From NCBI RefSeq assembly GCF_900101815.1, contig NZ_FNAO01000010.1, positions 104,069 through 168,068 of the forward strand: a stretch of DNA of 64,000 nucleotides, read 5' to 3'. This DNA is from Pricia antarctica (GTDB lineage: Bacteria > Bacteroidota > Bacteroidia > Flavobacteriales > Flavobacteriaceae). Of the stretch, positions 1 through 9,754 are shown one piece after another. The translations under genes were made by a program, and so were the position numbers. The stretch's first letter is position 1; every line of letters starts with the position of its first letter. The notes below the pieces were generated by a model. That model was given only the letters and a program-made list of their open reading frames with translations, ran no database searches and had not been told where the DNA came from.

Positions 1-490
1 AATTACCATGGATGGCTCTTACCGGTTCAATTTTCACATCACCAATGTTAAAGGGTACTCGAGGAGTAGCTACATTAATTCTCTGTTCAGGAATTCCTAC
101 TTCTTGAATTGCAATCTCTTTGCAGTTTGATGGCATTACGAATACACAATTTCCTTTTTGAGCCAGAATTTTTGATGTTTCCCTTTCAAAATGATCGCCG
201 TGCTCATGGGTGATAAAGGAAATGTCTAACTCCTCCGCCAATTCTTTTGCAGAGATTGGAGAAGGTACCGCCCGATCTTCCGATTCCAATGCCAAATCCG
301 TTCCTATTAAAATATCGTTATATTTAATTAACCATCCGTTATGTCCGGTCCACCATACTGCCAAACCTTCAGTATGTGTTTTTATTTCATCTATCATCCG
401 AACAGGATTAACTTCTTTCTGGGCAGATGAACTCTGAAATGATAAAAATATTAACAAGAATAGTAGTGGTGCATTTTTTACAAACATCAT
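1..490 (-). CDS. MBL-fold metal-dependent hydrolase, exported, 3' end outside window
   Basis: Reading leftwards from an ATG at 490 (a second ATG follows at once, at 487) gives about 163 residues that stay open to the window edge. The first 20 or so residues form a signal peptide (hydrophobic LLFLLIFLSF, then SSSAQ). The mature part has WWTGHNGWLIKY followed by the zinc-binding HEHGDHF motif (H-x-H-x-D-H), typical of the UlaG-like branch of the metallo-beta-lactamase fold. These proteins hydrolyse lactones, phosphodiesters or other small substrates; the substrate here cannot be read. It is probably the last gene of a minus-strand run that starts near 4020. Family assignment is firm, function open. 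Confidence 0.8.
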   Translation of the reverse strand, partial: MMFVKNAPLLFLLIFLSFQSSSAQKEVNPVRMIDEIKTHTEGLAVWWTGHNGWLIKYNDILIGTDLALESEDRAVPSPISAKELAEELDISFITHEHGDHFERETSKILAQKGNCVFVMPSNCKEIAIQEVGIPEQRINVATPRVPFNIGDVKIEPVRAIHGN

Positions 491-612
491 TTCTATTTTT
501 AGTAAAAACCGATTCTAATTCAAATTTAATTTGCCAAAATAAGCAGGTTTTGCATAAAAGAAGTGCGAATATCCAGATACTGGTAGAGCCGGGAAATTGA
601 ATAATGCGCAGT

Positions 613-1887
613 TTATGAGACCTCAAATTTCACAACAGCCTTGTCGATATTCTTTATTTTATCGATTTCCAGCGTATATAAATGCCTATCTCTCCTTTGA
701 GCTATTTTTGCGTCGGTAATCTTTAAATCATCCGAAATGAACCTTAGCTTTTTTTCGGATTCGATTTTGACGATCAGTTGATTAGTGCTCAGTTGATCAT
801 TCAATTTATTGGTTTCCACGAAATCAATGTAAATTTTATCTTCACGAATCTGTGCTTTTGTACAAACATGATGTACAAGCTGATTTCGAAATGACAAAGA
901 ATTCTTGGCTAATAGTGTATCGAGTTGATCATTATACGGCTTAAGAAGTTTCACCCAAGCCTCTACAATTTCAGAATTGCGATTCGGGTCGGGATGTAGT
1001 AGGTTTGGCCAATGTAATCCGCAGGTGGGCCCGGTTAGTGCCCCCCTAGGTTTTTTTCCAAAGTCATCCCAATGAAGCAAGTCTTCTCCCCGATCGATAG
1101 TAATAACTCCAGAATCAACCCCAAATAACCCAAACTGAGCCCCCTCGGCATTATACATATTACTAAAAGGGGTATTGATGTAATGAATGCCACGTTTCTT
1201 TACGACTTCTGCCATACTGATTTGATGATCACCTGTCAAACCAAACCCATGCAAAAAAGCGGTAGGCACAAAAGAAGTTGGAAAAGCACCTAATTGATTT
1301 TGATGCAACAATTTTTCAAAACAATCAAGATGAAGTTCAACCTGGTCAAGAGGTCGCATTGTTCCTGAACTGTCCGCCCATTCTGCCCGGGTCATGTTTT
1401 CATCTTTCCAATATTCATGCCCTACCCCATGCATTGTTAGCTCATAGTGATTTTGATTATTTCGGATAATATCTGCTGCCTCATCCAACCAGGGCCCCAC
1501 CCATTTACTGTTATCCCATTTCTCACGCATCCATGTAATCGTCGGAACATTCCGCAACATATTTTCTCGGTCCCACTGACAAAGAATAGTTGCTGCTTGT
1601 GGTCGTACACCCAGTTTTATTCCAAGATCCGCAATTGCTTGATAATCGGCCGGAACATGATTACGACTTATGCCTGTACGGTAAGGCTGTTGACGCTCGT
1701 GGCCGTCTTCTCCAGACCACCAGCCAACATCATCAATGACAATTTGAATTGGCATGGGTATGGATACACTCAATTCAGCATTGCGAACGGACCCCTTTCC
1801 GGCAAATGCAACAAAATTGGAAGCTGCAAAACCGGCACCTGCTAAGGCAGATTTCCTTGTGAATTCACGTCTAGTCATATTCTGCAT
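613..1887 (-). CDS. Secreted polysaccharide-deacetylase-fold (NodB-like) protein
   Basis: 424 residues. The N-terminus has a twin-arginine style signal (TRREFTRK followed by an Ala/Gly-rich hydrophobic stretch), so folded export to the periplasm or cell surface is likely. The body opens with IQIVIDDVGWW, resembling the paired Asp of NodB-type deacetylases, and continues with HGVGHEYW, where two His four residues apart look like the metal pair. Proteins of this kind are often annotated as DUF2334 or polysaccharide deacetylase-like, and many have no known substrate. The gene lies 22 bases after the exported amidohydrolase gene on the same strand, so co-transcription is likely. An acyl, acetyl or other amide/ester-cleaving role on a glycan is an inference from the fold. 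Confidence 0.6.
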   Translation of the reverse strand: MQNMTRREFTRKSALAGAGFAASNFVAFAGKGSVRNAELSVSIPMPIQIVIDDVGWWSGEDGHERQQPYRTGISRNHVPADYQAIADLGIKLGVRPQAATILCQWDRENMLRNVPTITWMREKWDNSKWVGPWLDEAADIIRNNQNHYELTMHGVGHEYWKDENMTRAEWADSSGTMRPLDQVELHLDCFEKLLHQNQLGAFPTSFVPTAFLHGFGLTGDHQISMAEVVKKRGIHYINTPFSNMYNAEGAQFGLFGVDSGVITIDRGEDLLHWDDFGKKPRGALTGPTCGLHWPNLLHPDPNRNSEIVEAWVKLLKPYNDQLDTLLAKNSLSFRNQLVHHVCTKAQIREDKIYIDFVETNKLNDQLSTNQLIVKIESEKKLRFISDDLKITDAKIAQRRDRHLYTLEIDKIKNIDKAVVKFEVS

Positions 1888-1909
1888 CGAAATTTCTTTT
1901 AATTCGTGG

Positions 1910-3016
1910 TTACCAATTTTGAAGTCCTAATAGCCGTATGGCATTTTTTGAATATATTTTATCAACTACATCGATGGGCAGCTTTAGTCCCTTTAACTCT
2001 CCAAAATTTTCTAGGTTGATTTTCTCATCCGTTACATAGAATTTCCATTCACTTACCCATCTGTCATTGATGTCTTTTTTGAATTCGGATGGACTTGTTG
2101 ATGAATTGATCGAACTGTCCGTACCGTAGATAAGTCTATCCTGATATTTAATGAAAAACGCCCGAGTCTTTTTTCGGTTATTGAATGTATGAAGTTTCAA
2201 ATTGGACAAACGCGTTAAATCAACGTACATGTTCGAAAATTTATCCAAGCGTTTTGCCAACTCGTCAAGGCTCCATTCCAGACTACCCAGGTGTGCACCC
2301 ATAAAAATTAAATCAGGATGCTTCTCAAGCATATGGTCTCTAGCATCTATCTGATCTTGATAAGAAGGGTACTCCGGATGCAGATACATGTGATATTCTG
2401 GATGGGATCCGTAATAATCTTGGCTGAAGGTCATCTCATCAAGGGGCAACCAGCAATCTCTGGGTTCACCGTTGTGACCTAATAAGGGAATATTATTCGC
2501 TACTAGAAAATCCAAGATGGGATCGAGTCGAATATCATCGACCATCACAAATTTTCCGTTTCCGTCCCTCAGGTCCATCCCGATATTCTTCCAAATTTTG
2601 ACGGCTATAGCGCCATCCAAAAAAGATTTTTCCAAGCCTGTTATTGTGTTTTCCATCCAGTCATCACTACCCCAATCTTTGACCGGAAAAGTGGTGGCAA
2701 CAGCCATATTTTTTGAAAAGTTCTTTAAATGAAGCATGGCAATTTTTTGCTGTCCATCCATAGGTAATCCAAATGGACGGTCATCGATAATATCCAAAAA
2801 TTGAAAATTATCTGCTTGCGCCTGCTCTATAAAAAACGTCTCTTCTGTATTGATATGAATATGAATGTCAAACTTTTTAACCTTACTGAAATCTTCCAGT
2901 TGGTAATACGCTTTGCCATCTATGGTAGGAATTAGTTGGTTTTGCCCCACCTGTACAGCTATCAAGGCACCAAGCGATAAAAGAGTACATACTAAAACGA
3001 ATTTGCTTTGCGTCAT
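1910..3016 (-). CDS. Exported amidohydrolase (TIM-barrel metal-dependent hydrolase)
   Basis: 368 residues with one N-terminal hydrophobic segment (about residues 6-24), so the enzyme is exported or membrane-anchored. Metal-site motifs of the amidohydrolase_2 group are visible in order: DIHIHI, LGHNGEP, GAHLGSLEW and YGTD. These enzymes hydrolyse or decarboxylate small cyclic or carboxylic substrates using one divalent metal. The next gene upstream encodes a paralog sharing KVWKNIGM-, GHNGEP- and YGTD-type blocks but without a signal, so the two probably arose by tandem duplication and act in different compartments. The 32-base gap to that gene supports one operon. The substrate is not readable; lactones of sugar acids would fit the surroundings. 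Confidence 0.75.
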   Translation of the reverse strand: MTQSKFVLVCTLLSLGALIAVQVGQNQLIPTIDGKAYYQLEDFSKVKKFDIHIHINTEETFFIEQAQADNFQFLDIIDDRPFGLPMDGQQKIAMLHLKNFSKNMAVATTFPVKDWGSDDWMENTITGLEKSFLDGAIAVKIWKNIGMDLRDGNGKFVMVDDIRLDPILDFLVANNIPLLGHNGEPRDCWLPLDEMTFSQDYYGSHPEYHMYLHPEYPSYQDQIDARDHMLEKHPDLIFMGAHLGSLEWSLDELAKRLDKFSNMYVDLTRLSNLKLHTFNNRKKTRAFFIKYQDRLIYGTDSSINSSTSPSEFKKDINDRWVSEWKFYVTDEKINLENFGELKGLKLPIDVVDKIYSKNAIRLLGLQNW

Positions 3017-3048
3017 TGTTGTAAATCTGATTAATCAAAAGTTAAATT

Positions 3049-4020
3049 TCAAATTTTATAAGTCCTTTTGGCATTCGCGTGAAATATTTTTTGCAATATG
3101 GTTGGAGGTAGGCCAAGCCCCTTAAATGTACCTTTTATTTCTGGGACAGTTATTGACTGTTCGTTTGCGAAAAAATCCCAATCCATTTTATATCGTTTAT
3201 CCAAATAGGCCTCCAATTCATGATTTCTAGTTGCATCATCGGTAATCAGATCAGTACCATAAATAATGCGATTCTGATACTGCATAAAGAAATCATGTAC
3301 CTTTTGCCAATTGGTGACAGCCTGGTGCTGGATATGAACAATTCTTTCCGCTAGGTCAACCATAGTTAATGGAAAGCTGTCAAGCCAAGCCGCGACTTCC
3401 TTAACATCATACTCAAGGCTTGCTAGGTGCAATCCCACAAACCGAAGTTTAGGATGTCTTTTCAGTACGTTGTTTCTCGCTTCCAACTGGGCCTTATAGT
3501 CAGGGATTTCAGGATGTAAATTCATATAATACTCAGGATGGGCCGAAAAGTATTTGCGGTCCGATTCAACCGTCATTTCATCTATTGGTAACCAACAATT
3601 CTTTGGCTCCCCATTATGGCCCAGAAGCACCACATCATTGTCTTCGAGATAGTTGAAAATGGGTTCAAAAGAGGGATGGTCTAGCATTACATATCGCGCA
3701 TTTTCGTCCGTAAGGGACATCCCAATATTCTTCCATACCTTCACACCTACAGCTCCCATATCGAGGGATTTTTGAATGGTGTCAAGGCTTTTCTCTAGCC
3801 ATTTTTTGGATTCCCAACCTTGACATGAAAAGGAAATTGCGAAGTTCAGATGATTTCCATAATTTTTTTTAAGACCTACTACCGTTTTTAACTGGTCTTC
3901 AATTGATGGAAATTCAGGAACGTCCGTAATAATAGATATAAACCGTATGTCGTTTTCAATACCGTATTCCAGTAGGTCGTTTCTGGTGGAGTTACAATGT
4001 ACATGCGCGTCAATCTTCAT
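3049..4020 (-). CDS. Cytoplasmic amidohydrolase, paralog of the adjacent gene
   Basis: 323 residues from the ATG at 4020, chosen because the protein then opens with MKIDAHVH, the usual first strand and HxH metal motif of this family. An in-frame ATG at 4044 would add eight residues and is the alternative. Further metal-site blocks are LGHNGEP, GLHLASLEYD and YGTDLI. There is no signal peptide, so it should act in the cytoplasm, in contrast to its exported neighbour downstream. It is probably the first gene of the minus-strand operon 4020-1. I infer that the pair handles related substrates on either side of the inner membrane. Confidence 0.75.
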   Translation of the reverse strand: MKIDAHVHCNSTRNDLLEYGIENDIRFISIITDVPEFPSIEDQLKTVVGLKKNYGNHLNFAISFSCQGWESKKWLEKSLDTIQKSLDMGAVGVKVWKNIGMSLTDENARYVMLDHPSFEPIFNYLEDNDVVLLGHNGEPKNCWLPIDEMTVESDRKYFSAHPEYYMNLHPEIPDYKAQLEARNNVLKRHPKLRFVGLHLASLEYDVKEVAAWLDSFPLTMVDLAERIVHIQHQAVTNWQKVHDFFMQYQNRIIYGTDLITDDATRNHELEAYLDKRYKMDWDFFANEQSITVPEIKGTFKGLGLPPTILQKIFHANAKRTYKI

Positions 4021-4644
4021 ACCTATTAAAACCAGTAGGCCCATTCAAGCCCCCATTTTTTAAATTAATAATGAAAGTAATTATAATTTTTAAAATTTCA
4101 AATTCTTTCTATTATTTGTTCTAATGTTTTTTTTACTTATTAATTAGGTGGTGTCTTCCCGTTGTAACTGGTGTTGACCTTTTTTTGGAAAGCCGTCTAA
4201 ATACTAGCTCGCTATGATTGCTGAAGGTGTCGGAAACCTTGACGGCATACAAGGGTGACCACATAATCCTAAGTTATGTTAGGATCTCACATCCTTAAAA
4301 TTATTTGGTCAAGGAGACAGCGACAGTGTTGATTTCCTTTGCCGACCAGATAAAGTCAGGAAACTATTGCTGCGGTTCAGTTTGCAAATAAAAATCGTAA
4401 TAAGATATCTTTCAGTTTGTTCGAGTTAGTTTGTGGCTATTGAATTTTAAAAATCGCTAGATTTGAAGTCCCAACCTGATTCCCCTTTCAAAACATGGAC
4501 TATGTATAGAGTGTTAAAGGAGTTACTTTTTGCTAATTTTTAAACTTTGTATCCTTCTTAAATTAAAACAAAAGGAAAAAAAGGAAAATTTAATGAAAAA
4601 GAAGGAAAAAGAAGGAAAAAGAATTAAAATAAAATAAATAAATG

Positions 4645-4674
4645 TTGTGTACTGCAAAGTTTTTAATAGATTTG
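4645..4674 (+). promoter_or_regulatory. Bacteroidota-type promoter of the first susCD operon
   Basis: TTG at 4645-4647, 19 bases, then TAGATTTG at 4667-4674. This matches the TTG-N(17-23)-TAnnTTTG promoter known for this phylum. Transcription would start near 4681 and give a leader of about 220 bases before the susC ATG at 4901. Confidence 0.5.
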
Positions 4675-4810
4675 ATGCCTAATGATGATTAAATCGTATT
4701 TTCTAATTTGAATCCTTTGGTTTAAAAAGATTTAATTTGATATGGGTAGTTTTTCAACACTCAAAATCATTTGACAAATAGAATACTGACTAATCCACAT
4801 TTCATTTAAT

Positions 4811-4847
4811 GTACTTAAATACAGGCCTTAATGTTGTTTTTAAGTAC
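4811..4847 (+). promoter_or_regulatory. Inverted repeat in the susC leader
   Basis: GTACTTAAA (4811-4819) and its exact reverse complement TTTAAGTAC (4839-4847) lie 19 bases apart, ending 53 bases before the susC start codon and downstream of the predicted promoter. It could be a regulator operator or an RNA stem that controls translation. Confidence 0.35.
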
Positions 4848-4900
4848 TATTTTATTTTCGAGGCTGACTAGAATTGAAACTAACATTAACCAGATTTATT

Positions 4901-7900
4901 ATGAAAAAACCATCCTTTAAAAGCTGTAAGCAAAATTTGTTTATAACGGCATTTCTCGCTCTTATGGTTTTAGGGACTTCGCACGTTTATGCACAAACAT
5001 CTGTCACGGGTAAAGTTTCAGATACCTCAGGTGTACTCCCCGGGGTTAATGTAGTTGTACAGGGTACAACTATTGGGGCTGTGACCGATTTTGACGGTAA
5101 TTATTCTATAAGCGTCCCTGAAGGGGAAAACGTTTTAGTGTTTTCCTATATTGGCTATAACAAACAAACCGTTTCAATAGATGGCAGGAGCACAGTCAAT
5201 GTTACCATGGCCGAAGATGCGGAGGCTCTTTCCGAAGTGGTCGTCGTTGGCTACGGCACGCAGCGAAAGGCAGATTTGACCGGTTCAATAGCCTCAATAG
5301 GAGCTGCAGATATTGTCACCAAACCGATTACAAGTCCAGACCAAGCTTTGGCGGGTACGATGGCCGGTGTCAATATTACGAATAGAAGCGGTGACCCGGG
5401 ATCTCCAATTAGTGTACGTATTCGTGGGATCGGAACTCCCGGGGTCAATGATCCCTTATGGATCATAGACGGGGTTCCCATTGTGCAAACTACCAACATC
5501 ACTGTAAATACCTCTTCAACTACCGACTCCAATCCATTGGCTGGATTGAATTCAAATGATATTGAATCCATTGATGTTTTGAAAGATGCTGCATCAACGG
5601 CTATTTATGGGGCAAGAGCAGCTAATGGGGTTATTATTGTTACGACTAAAAGAGGAAACAGGGGTGATGCTAGGGTGACTTATGACGGGTATACCTCTTT
5701 TGCAAGTGCAAGAAATACCTTAGATGTTCTCAATGTTGATCAATACATTGATGTGCAAGGGCAGCTTGGTAATGATCTTTCTCAATTTAGAGGACAGCCA
5801 TTTGTGGATTGGCAAAACCTTATCTTTAAAACGGGATTCGTTCAAAATCATAATGTTTCGGTAAGTGGCGGCAATGAAAAGGCAACTTACTACATCTCCG
5901 GTGGTTATTTAGATCAGGATGGTATCGAACGAGCACAGGGCTTTAGCAGATACTCATTGAAAGCCAATTCAGATATTAATGTTGGCGATAGGCTTAAATT
6001 TGGTCAATCCCTTTTAATAAGCCAAACAGATAGGCAGGTTCAAAGTGAACCAGGTATATTTGCTGGCTTTAATTCTGCCAGTAACGCACCGTATTACCAG
6101 CCCTATGGAGATGGTCCTCTAGGTTATAATTTTATAAATCAAGAGACTGTTGGGAATGGTGCTGCCACCAATTATTTATTCAATACCGATGATAGGTACA
6201 CAACCACAACCATCCAGACCCGTAAAGTGTTGGGTAATTTTTACGGAGAACTGAACATAATTGACGGTTTAAAGGCCAGAACATCAATAGGTATAGACTA
6301 TAATGCTGGTGCTGGTGAATATTTCACAAGCAACGATCCGGGATTGGCTGGGGGTAGTCCCGCATCACGTTTAATCCAGGGAAGGCCTACAGAGTTGACC
6401 CTAACTAGTGCGGCAACGCTTCAGTATGATAAAACTTTTGGTGACGGAGATCATAATATAGGTGCAGTCTTCGGCTTTGAGCAGACTAAATTTCGTTTTG
6501 ATAAGCTACGAATTCAAGGTAATGATCTTTTTAATTTAAATTTTGCTTCTACAGGAAGAGCGGTTACTGGCACCAATGAGGCAGATTTATGGACATTGCA
6601 AGGTTGGTTAGGCCGTCTAACCTATAATTATAAGGGAAAATACCTCGCAACAGCGAACATACGTAGGGATGCGACTTCGAGATTTGCTCCTGGAAATAGA
6701 GATCAAGTGTTTCCTTCTGTTTCTTTAGGTTGGAGAATTACCGATGAAAATTTCTTCCCTGAAGATACCGCTTTCGATGACATAAAATTTAGAGCGGGCT
6801 GGGGGCAATCCGGAAATCAGTTTACGGGTCTTAATTTTGCATATCTTAATGCTATTGACAGCAACGTTCGTTATGCCTTAGGTAATGGAACGGTTATAGC
6901 TCCTACCCCGACAACATTTGCAAATTCTGAACTTAAATGGGAAACGAGTACCCAGTTTGACATTGGGGTCGACGCAAGTCTTTTTGATGGGAAATTGACG
7001 GGAACTTTTGATTATTACGATAAAACTACGGATGATGTGCTTTTAGGTTTCCCGTTGCCCTATGTTTCCGGGTTTTTCCTACCAGCCGATGCCAATATTG
7101 GGCAAATAAAAAACTCCGGTATCGAGCTTTCTTTCAATTATGCCAATGCAGTGGGTGACTTTAACTATAGCTTCGGTGGCAACCTTACTACGGTTAAAAA
7201 TGAAGTAACCGACCTAGGTCCAATACCACAAATAATTAGCGGTATTGGCGGGGCGTCTACACATAGGACTATCGTGGGTGAAAGTCTGGGTCATTTCTAC
7301 GGTTACAAGACCGATGGACTATATCAAAATGATGCTGAGGTGGCTGCCGCGGTACCTGATGTTAATGGAACACCTTCCCCAGGCGATATACGTTTTGTGG
7401 ATGTGAATGGTGATGGGGTTGTAGATGCTAACGATAGGACAATTTTGGGAAGTCCATTTCCAGGATTTTTCTATGGCTTTAATTTTAATGCAGAATACAA
7501 AGGATGGGATTTTTCGATGCTCTTGAGAGGAGTAGGTGATAAGCAGGTCTATTATTCTGCAAGAGTTGGCTTGGAAGGCATGACCGGTCAAGGTAATTTC
7601 AGCACCCAAATTTTGGATAGATGGACTGGCGAAGGAACGGCAAATTCAAGTTCTAACCCTAGACTGGCCTTAAACGATCCTAACGGTAACAATCGTTTTT
7701 CTGATAGATGGGTGGAGGATTCAGGATATTTACGAATACAGAATATTTCTGTAGGGTATAGCTTATCTCCTGAAAAATTGAAAAGCTGGACAAATAACTT
7801 TGTCTCCAAGATGCGATTCTATGTTGCTGCCCAAAACTTGGCCACTTTTACTAAATATTCAGGATATGACCCAGAGGTAGGTCGCACCCAAAGCTTTCAA

Positions 7901-7993
7901 AAAGGAGATTTCACCTTGGCCACTGGTCAAGATGGTGGAGCTTCACCACTACCTAGGATTGTACAATTGGGATGGACAGTAAACTTTAATTAA
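4901..7993 (+). CDS. SusC/RagA-type TonB-dependent outer-membrane receptor
   Basis: 1030 residues from the ATG at 4901; an upstream in-frame TTG at 4874 is rejected because the signal peptide begins at the ATG (MKKPSFKS, hydrophobic core, then VYAQT). Mature order: a carboxypeptidase-regulatory-like beta domain (about residues 32-110, with PGVNVVVQGT and DFDGNYSI), the VVVVGYGTQRKADLTG block, the plug (SIDVLKDAASTAIYGARAANGVI) and a 22-strand-type barrel. There is no STN signalling domain, so regulation by FecR/sigma is not expected. SusC proteins import oligosaccharides with a SusD partner, encoded 28 bases downstream. Substrate cannot be told from sequence; the neighbours are a GH31 enzyme and amidohydrolases rather than a diagnostic depolymerase. 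Confidence 0.93.
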   Translation: MKKPSFKSCKQNLFITAFLALMVLGTSHVYAQTSVTGKVSDTSGVLPGVNVVVQGTTIGAVTDFDGNYSISVPEGENVLVFSYIGYNKQTVSIDGRSTVNVTMAEDAEALSEVVVVGYGTQRKADLTGSIASIGAADIVTKPITSPDQALAGTMAGVNITNRSGDPGSPISVRIRGIGTPGVNDPLWIIDGVPIVQTTNITVNTSSTTDSNPLAGLNSNDIESIDVLKDAASTAIYGARAANGVIIVTTKRGNRGDARVTYDGYTSFASARNTLDVLNVDQYIDVQGQLGNDLSQFRGQPFVDWQNLIFKTGFVQNHNVSVSGGNEKATYYISGGYLDQDGIERAQGFSRYSLKANSDINVGDRLKFGQSLLISQTDRQVQSEPGIFAGFNSASNAPYYQPYGDGPLGYNFINQETVGNGAATNYLFNTDDRYTTTTIQTRKVLGNFYGELNIIDGLKARTSIGIDYNAGAGEYFTSNDPGLAGGSPASRLIQGRPTELTLTSAATLQYDKTFGDGDHNIGAVFGFEQTKFRFDKLRIQGNDLFNLNFASTGRAVTGTNEADLWTLQGWLGRLTYNYKGKYLATANIRRDATSRFAPGNRDQVFPSVSLGWRITDENFFPEDTAFDDIKFRAGWGQSGNQFTGLNFAYLNAIDSNVRYALGNGTVIAPTPTTFANSELKWETSTQFDIGVDASLFDGKLTGTFDYYDKTTDDVLLGFPLPYVSGFFLPADANIGQIKNSGIELSFNYANAVGDFNYSFGGNLTTVKNEVTDLGPIPQIISGIGGASTHRTIVGESLGHFYGYKTDGLYQNDAEVAAAVPDVNGTPSPGDIRFVDVNGDGVVDANDRTILGSPFPGFFYGFNFNAEYKGWDFSMLLRGVGDKQVYYSARVGLEGMTGQGNFSTQILDRWTGEGTANSSSNPRLALNDPNGNNRFSDRWVEDSGYLRIQNISVGYSLSPEKLKSWTNNFVSKMRFYVAAQNLATFTKYSGYDPEVGRTQSFQKGDFTLATGQDGGASPLPRIVQLGWTVNFN

Positions 7994-8021
7994 AATAAGA
8001 AATTCAGATAATAAAATAATC

Positions 8022-9560
8022 ATGAAAAAAATAAACCAATGTATAGTTGCCGTTTGCTTTTTGGGTACTTTATTCTCATGTAACGACCAATTAGATTTAC
8101 AGCCTCTGGATAGGCTGACCACAGATAGCTTTTACAAAACTAGGGCTGATTTTGATGGTGCTGTCTTTGCTTCTTACTCGTCAATTCAAGATTTGTGGGG
8201 AACAAGTACAGAAACTTTAGGTGAAACTGGTGAGTTTTGGAAAATCTCAGTGGTAATCACCGATGATGTTGCAGCCGATGCTATTCAGTCAGATCAAATC
8301 TCTAGGGATATAGATGCATTACAGGTCAGGGCTGCGGATGTTCCCTATGCCGCAGCCTATACTCAAATTTATGAAGGTATTTATCGGGCTAATTTGGTGA
8401 TTGATCGTTTAGACGGGGAAAATGAATTAACGGCAGAGGACAAAACAGTAATAGCGGCAGAGGCTAAATTCCTTCGTGCCTGGTTCCATTTTCAAGCACT
8501 CAAATTATATGGTACTCCTCCATTGGCTATGGGAATAATTCAAGGGATAAATGATCAAGCATTACCAAATGCTACGCAAGACGAACTATACACGGCAATA
8601 TTAGCTGATTTTACTGAAGCTGCAGCTGGTTTGCCTGATGCTTGGGATAGTGCAAACTCTGGAAGGGCCACATCATGGGCTGCCAAATCCTTTATCGGAA
8701 AGGTTAATGTTTGGAAAGAAGATTGGCCTGCCGCTATCACTTCATTAGCCGATGTGGTAGATTCAGGACCCTATATGTTAATGCCGAACTATGAGGATAA
8801 TTTTAATTTTACGACTGAAAATAATGCTGAATCCATTTTCGAAATCCAATTTGGTGGACCTTTTGCGGATGATAACATATGGGTTTTTGATGATACGCAT
8901 TCGGAAGATTTTAAGGCCTCACAAGGAATCGCTAGAGGGAATTACTGGGATGCCGGTGGGAATGGTGTGCCTGGAGGAAAGAATGGTTGGTGGGCGCCTA
9001 CACAGGATTTAGTAGATGCATTTGAACCGGGTGATACAAGGTTGAGTTCAATGGTATATCAACAAGGGGATACATACTATACTGTTGATGCAGGGGGTCA
9101 AATTGAGGTACCCTATGACAATACTTGGTCTTCAACAGGTTTCACCTCAAAGAAATATAGGGGACCTGAAAATACCGTAAGTGCGAATAGTTCATCGAAC
9201 GGAGCGGCAGAATTTAATAATGAGCGTTGGTTCCGTTTTGCCGAACTTAAGTTGTTATATGCAGAAGCCCTTATTGAAGGTGGTGGAGATTTAGGAATTG
9301 CAGAACAACAAATTAACGATATTCGTAACAGGGCAGGGCTGGACAATTTAGCGGCCGGAACGGATTTGCTGACGGCTATGAGACAAGAAAAAAGAGTAGA
9401 ACTGGCATTGGAGCCCCACAGATGGTTCGATATAACCAGATGGGGAATCGGCCCCCAAATATTCGGTGCGAATTGGAACGATAGACTAAACGTGTTTCCT
9501 TTTCCATTATCAGAAATAGAACGTTCTAACGGTTTGTTAACTCAAAATCCAGGATATTAA
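8022..9560 (+). CDS. SusD/RagB-type surface glycan-binding lipoprotein
   Basis: 512 residues. A lipoprotein signal ends at LFSC (Cys about residue 20), followed by the usual SusD start (NDQLDLQPLD). TPR-like helices surround AEAKFLRAWFHFQALKLYG, and the C-terminal half carries ELKLLYAEALIEGG, INDIRNRAG, EKRVELALEPHRWFDITRWG and the family terminus LTQNPGY. It would sit on the outer-membrane surface as the lid over the SusC barrel encoded 28 bases upstream. Co-transcription ends at the hairpin terminator 57 bases after the stop codon. Confidence 0.93.
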   Translation: MKKINQCIVAVCFLGTLFSCNDQLDLQPLDRLTTDSFYKTRADFDGAVFASYSSIQDLWGTSTETLGETGEFWKISVVITDDVAADAIQSDQISRDIDALQVRAADVPYAAAYTQIYEGIYRANLVIDRLDGENELTAEDKTVIAAEAKFLRAWFHFQALKLYGTPPLAMGIIQGINDQALPNATQDELYTAILADFTEAAAGLPDAWDSANSGRATSWAAKSFIGKVNVWKEDWPAAITSLADVVDSGPYMLMPNYEDNFNFTTENNAESIFEIQFGGPFADDNIWVFDDTHSEDFKASQGIARGNYWDAGGNGVPGGKNGWWAPTQDLVDAFEPGDTRLSSMVYQQGDTYYTVDAGGQIEVPYDNTWSSTGFTSKKYRGPENTVSANSSSNGAAEFNNERWFRFAELKLLYAEALIEGGGDLGIAEQQINDIRNRAGLDNLAAGTDLLTAMRQEKRVELALEPHRWFDITRWGIGPQIFGANWNDRLNVFPFPLSEIERSNGLLTQNPGY

Positions 9561-9616
9561 TATCAAAAGCATTTGTGTTTAATGCGTTATTTGTTGAGTT
9601 AGTTTATTTTAGTTAT

Positions 9617-9649
9617 ACAATCCAATCTATCAAAAGTAGATTGGATTGT
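9617..9649 (+). terminator. Hairpin terminator after susCD
   Basis: A perfect 13-base stem (ACAATCCAATCTA / TAGATTGGATTGT) with a 7-base loop starts 57 bases after the susD stop codon, followed by TCTTATAT. The stem is AT-rich but exact. No gene follows at once, which fits a transcription stop for the susCD operon. Confidence 0.6.
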
Positions 9650-9754
9650 TCTTATATAGGAATACATTTATAGGATGTATGCCTCTGGTTTCATGCCCAT
9701 TTATCAAGAATTTAAAGCTATTCCAATTAGTAATTGTTCCAATTACAAGCCTAG

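Larger units (their letters stand above)
4045..4900. other. Long AT-rich divergent intergenic region
   Basis: About 850 bases separate the minus-strand amidohydrolase operon from the plus-strand susC gene, with no convincing gene. It holds a 7-base inverted repeat (ATCCTAA / TTAGGAT, 4266-4285), a purine tract of AAAAAGAAGG-type tandem units (about 4568-4625), a consensus promoter (4645-4674) and a 9-base inverted repeat (4811-4847) in the susC leader. No exact TAnnTTTG promoter was seen for the minus-strand operon. Confidence 0.6.

Noticed and set aside
4568..4640. Purine-rich AAAAAGAAGG-type tandem tract with an ATG
   Set aside because: Encodes only a few Lys/Glu codons; treated as low-complexity leader DNA, not a gene.
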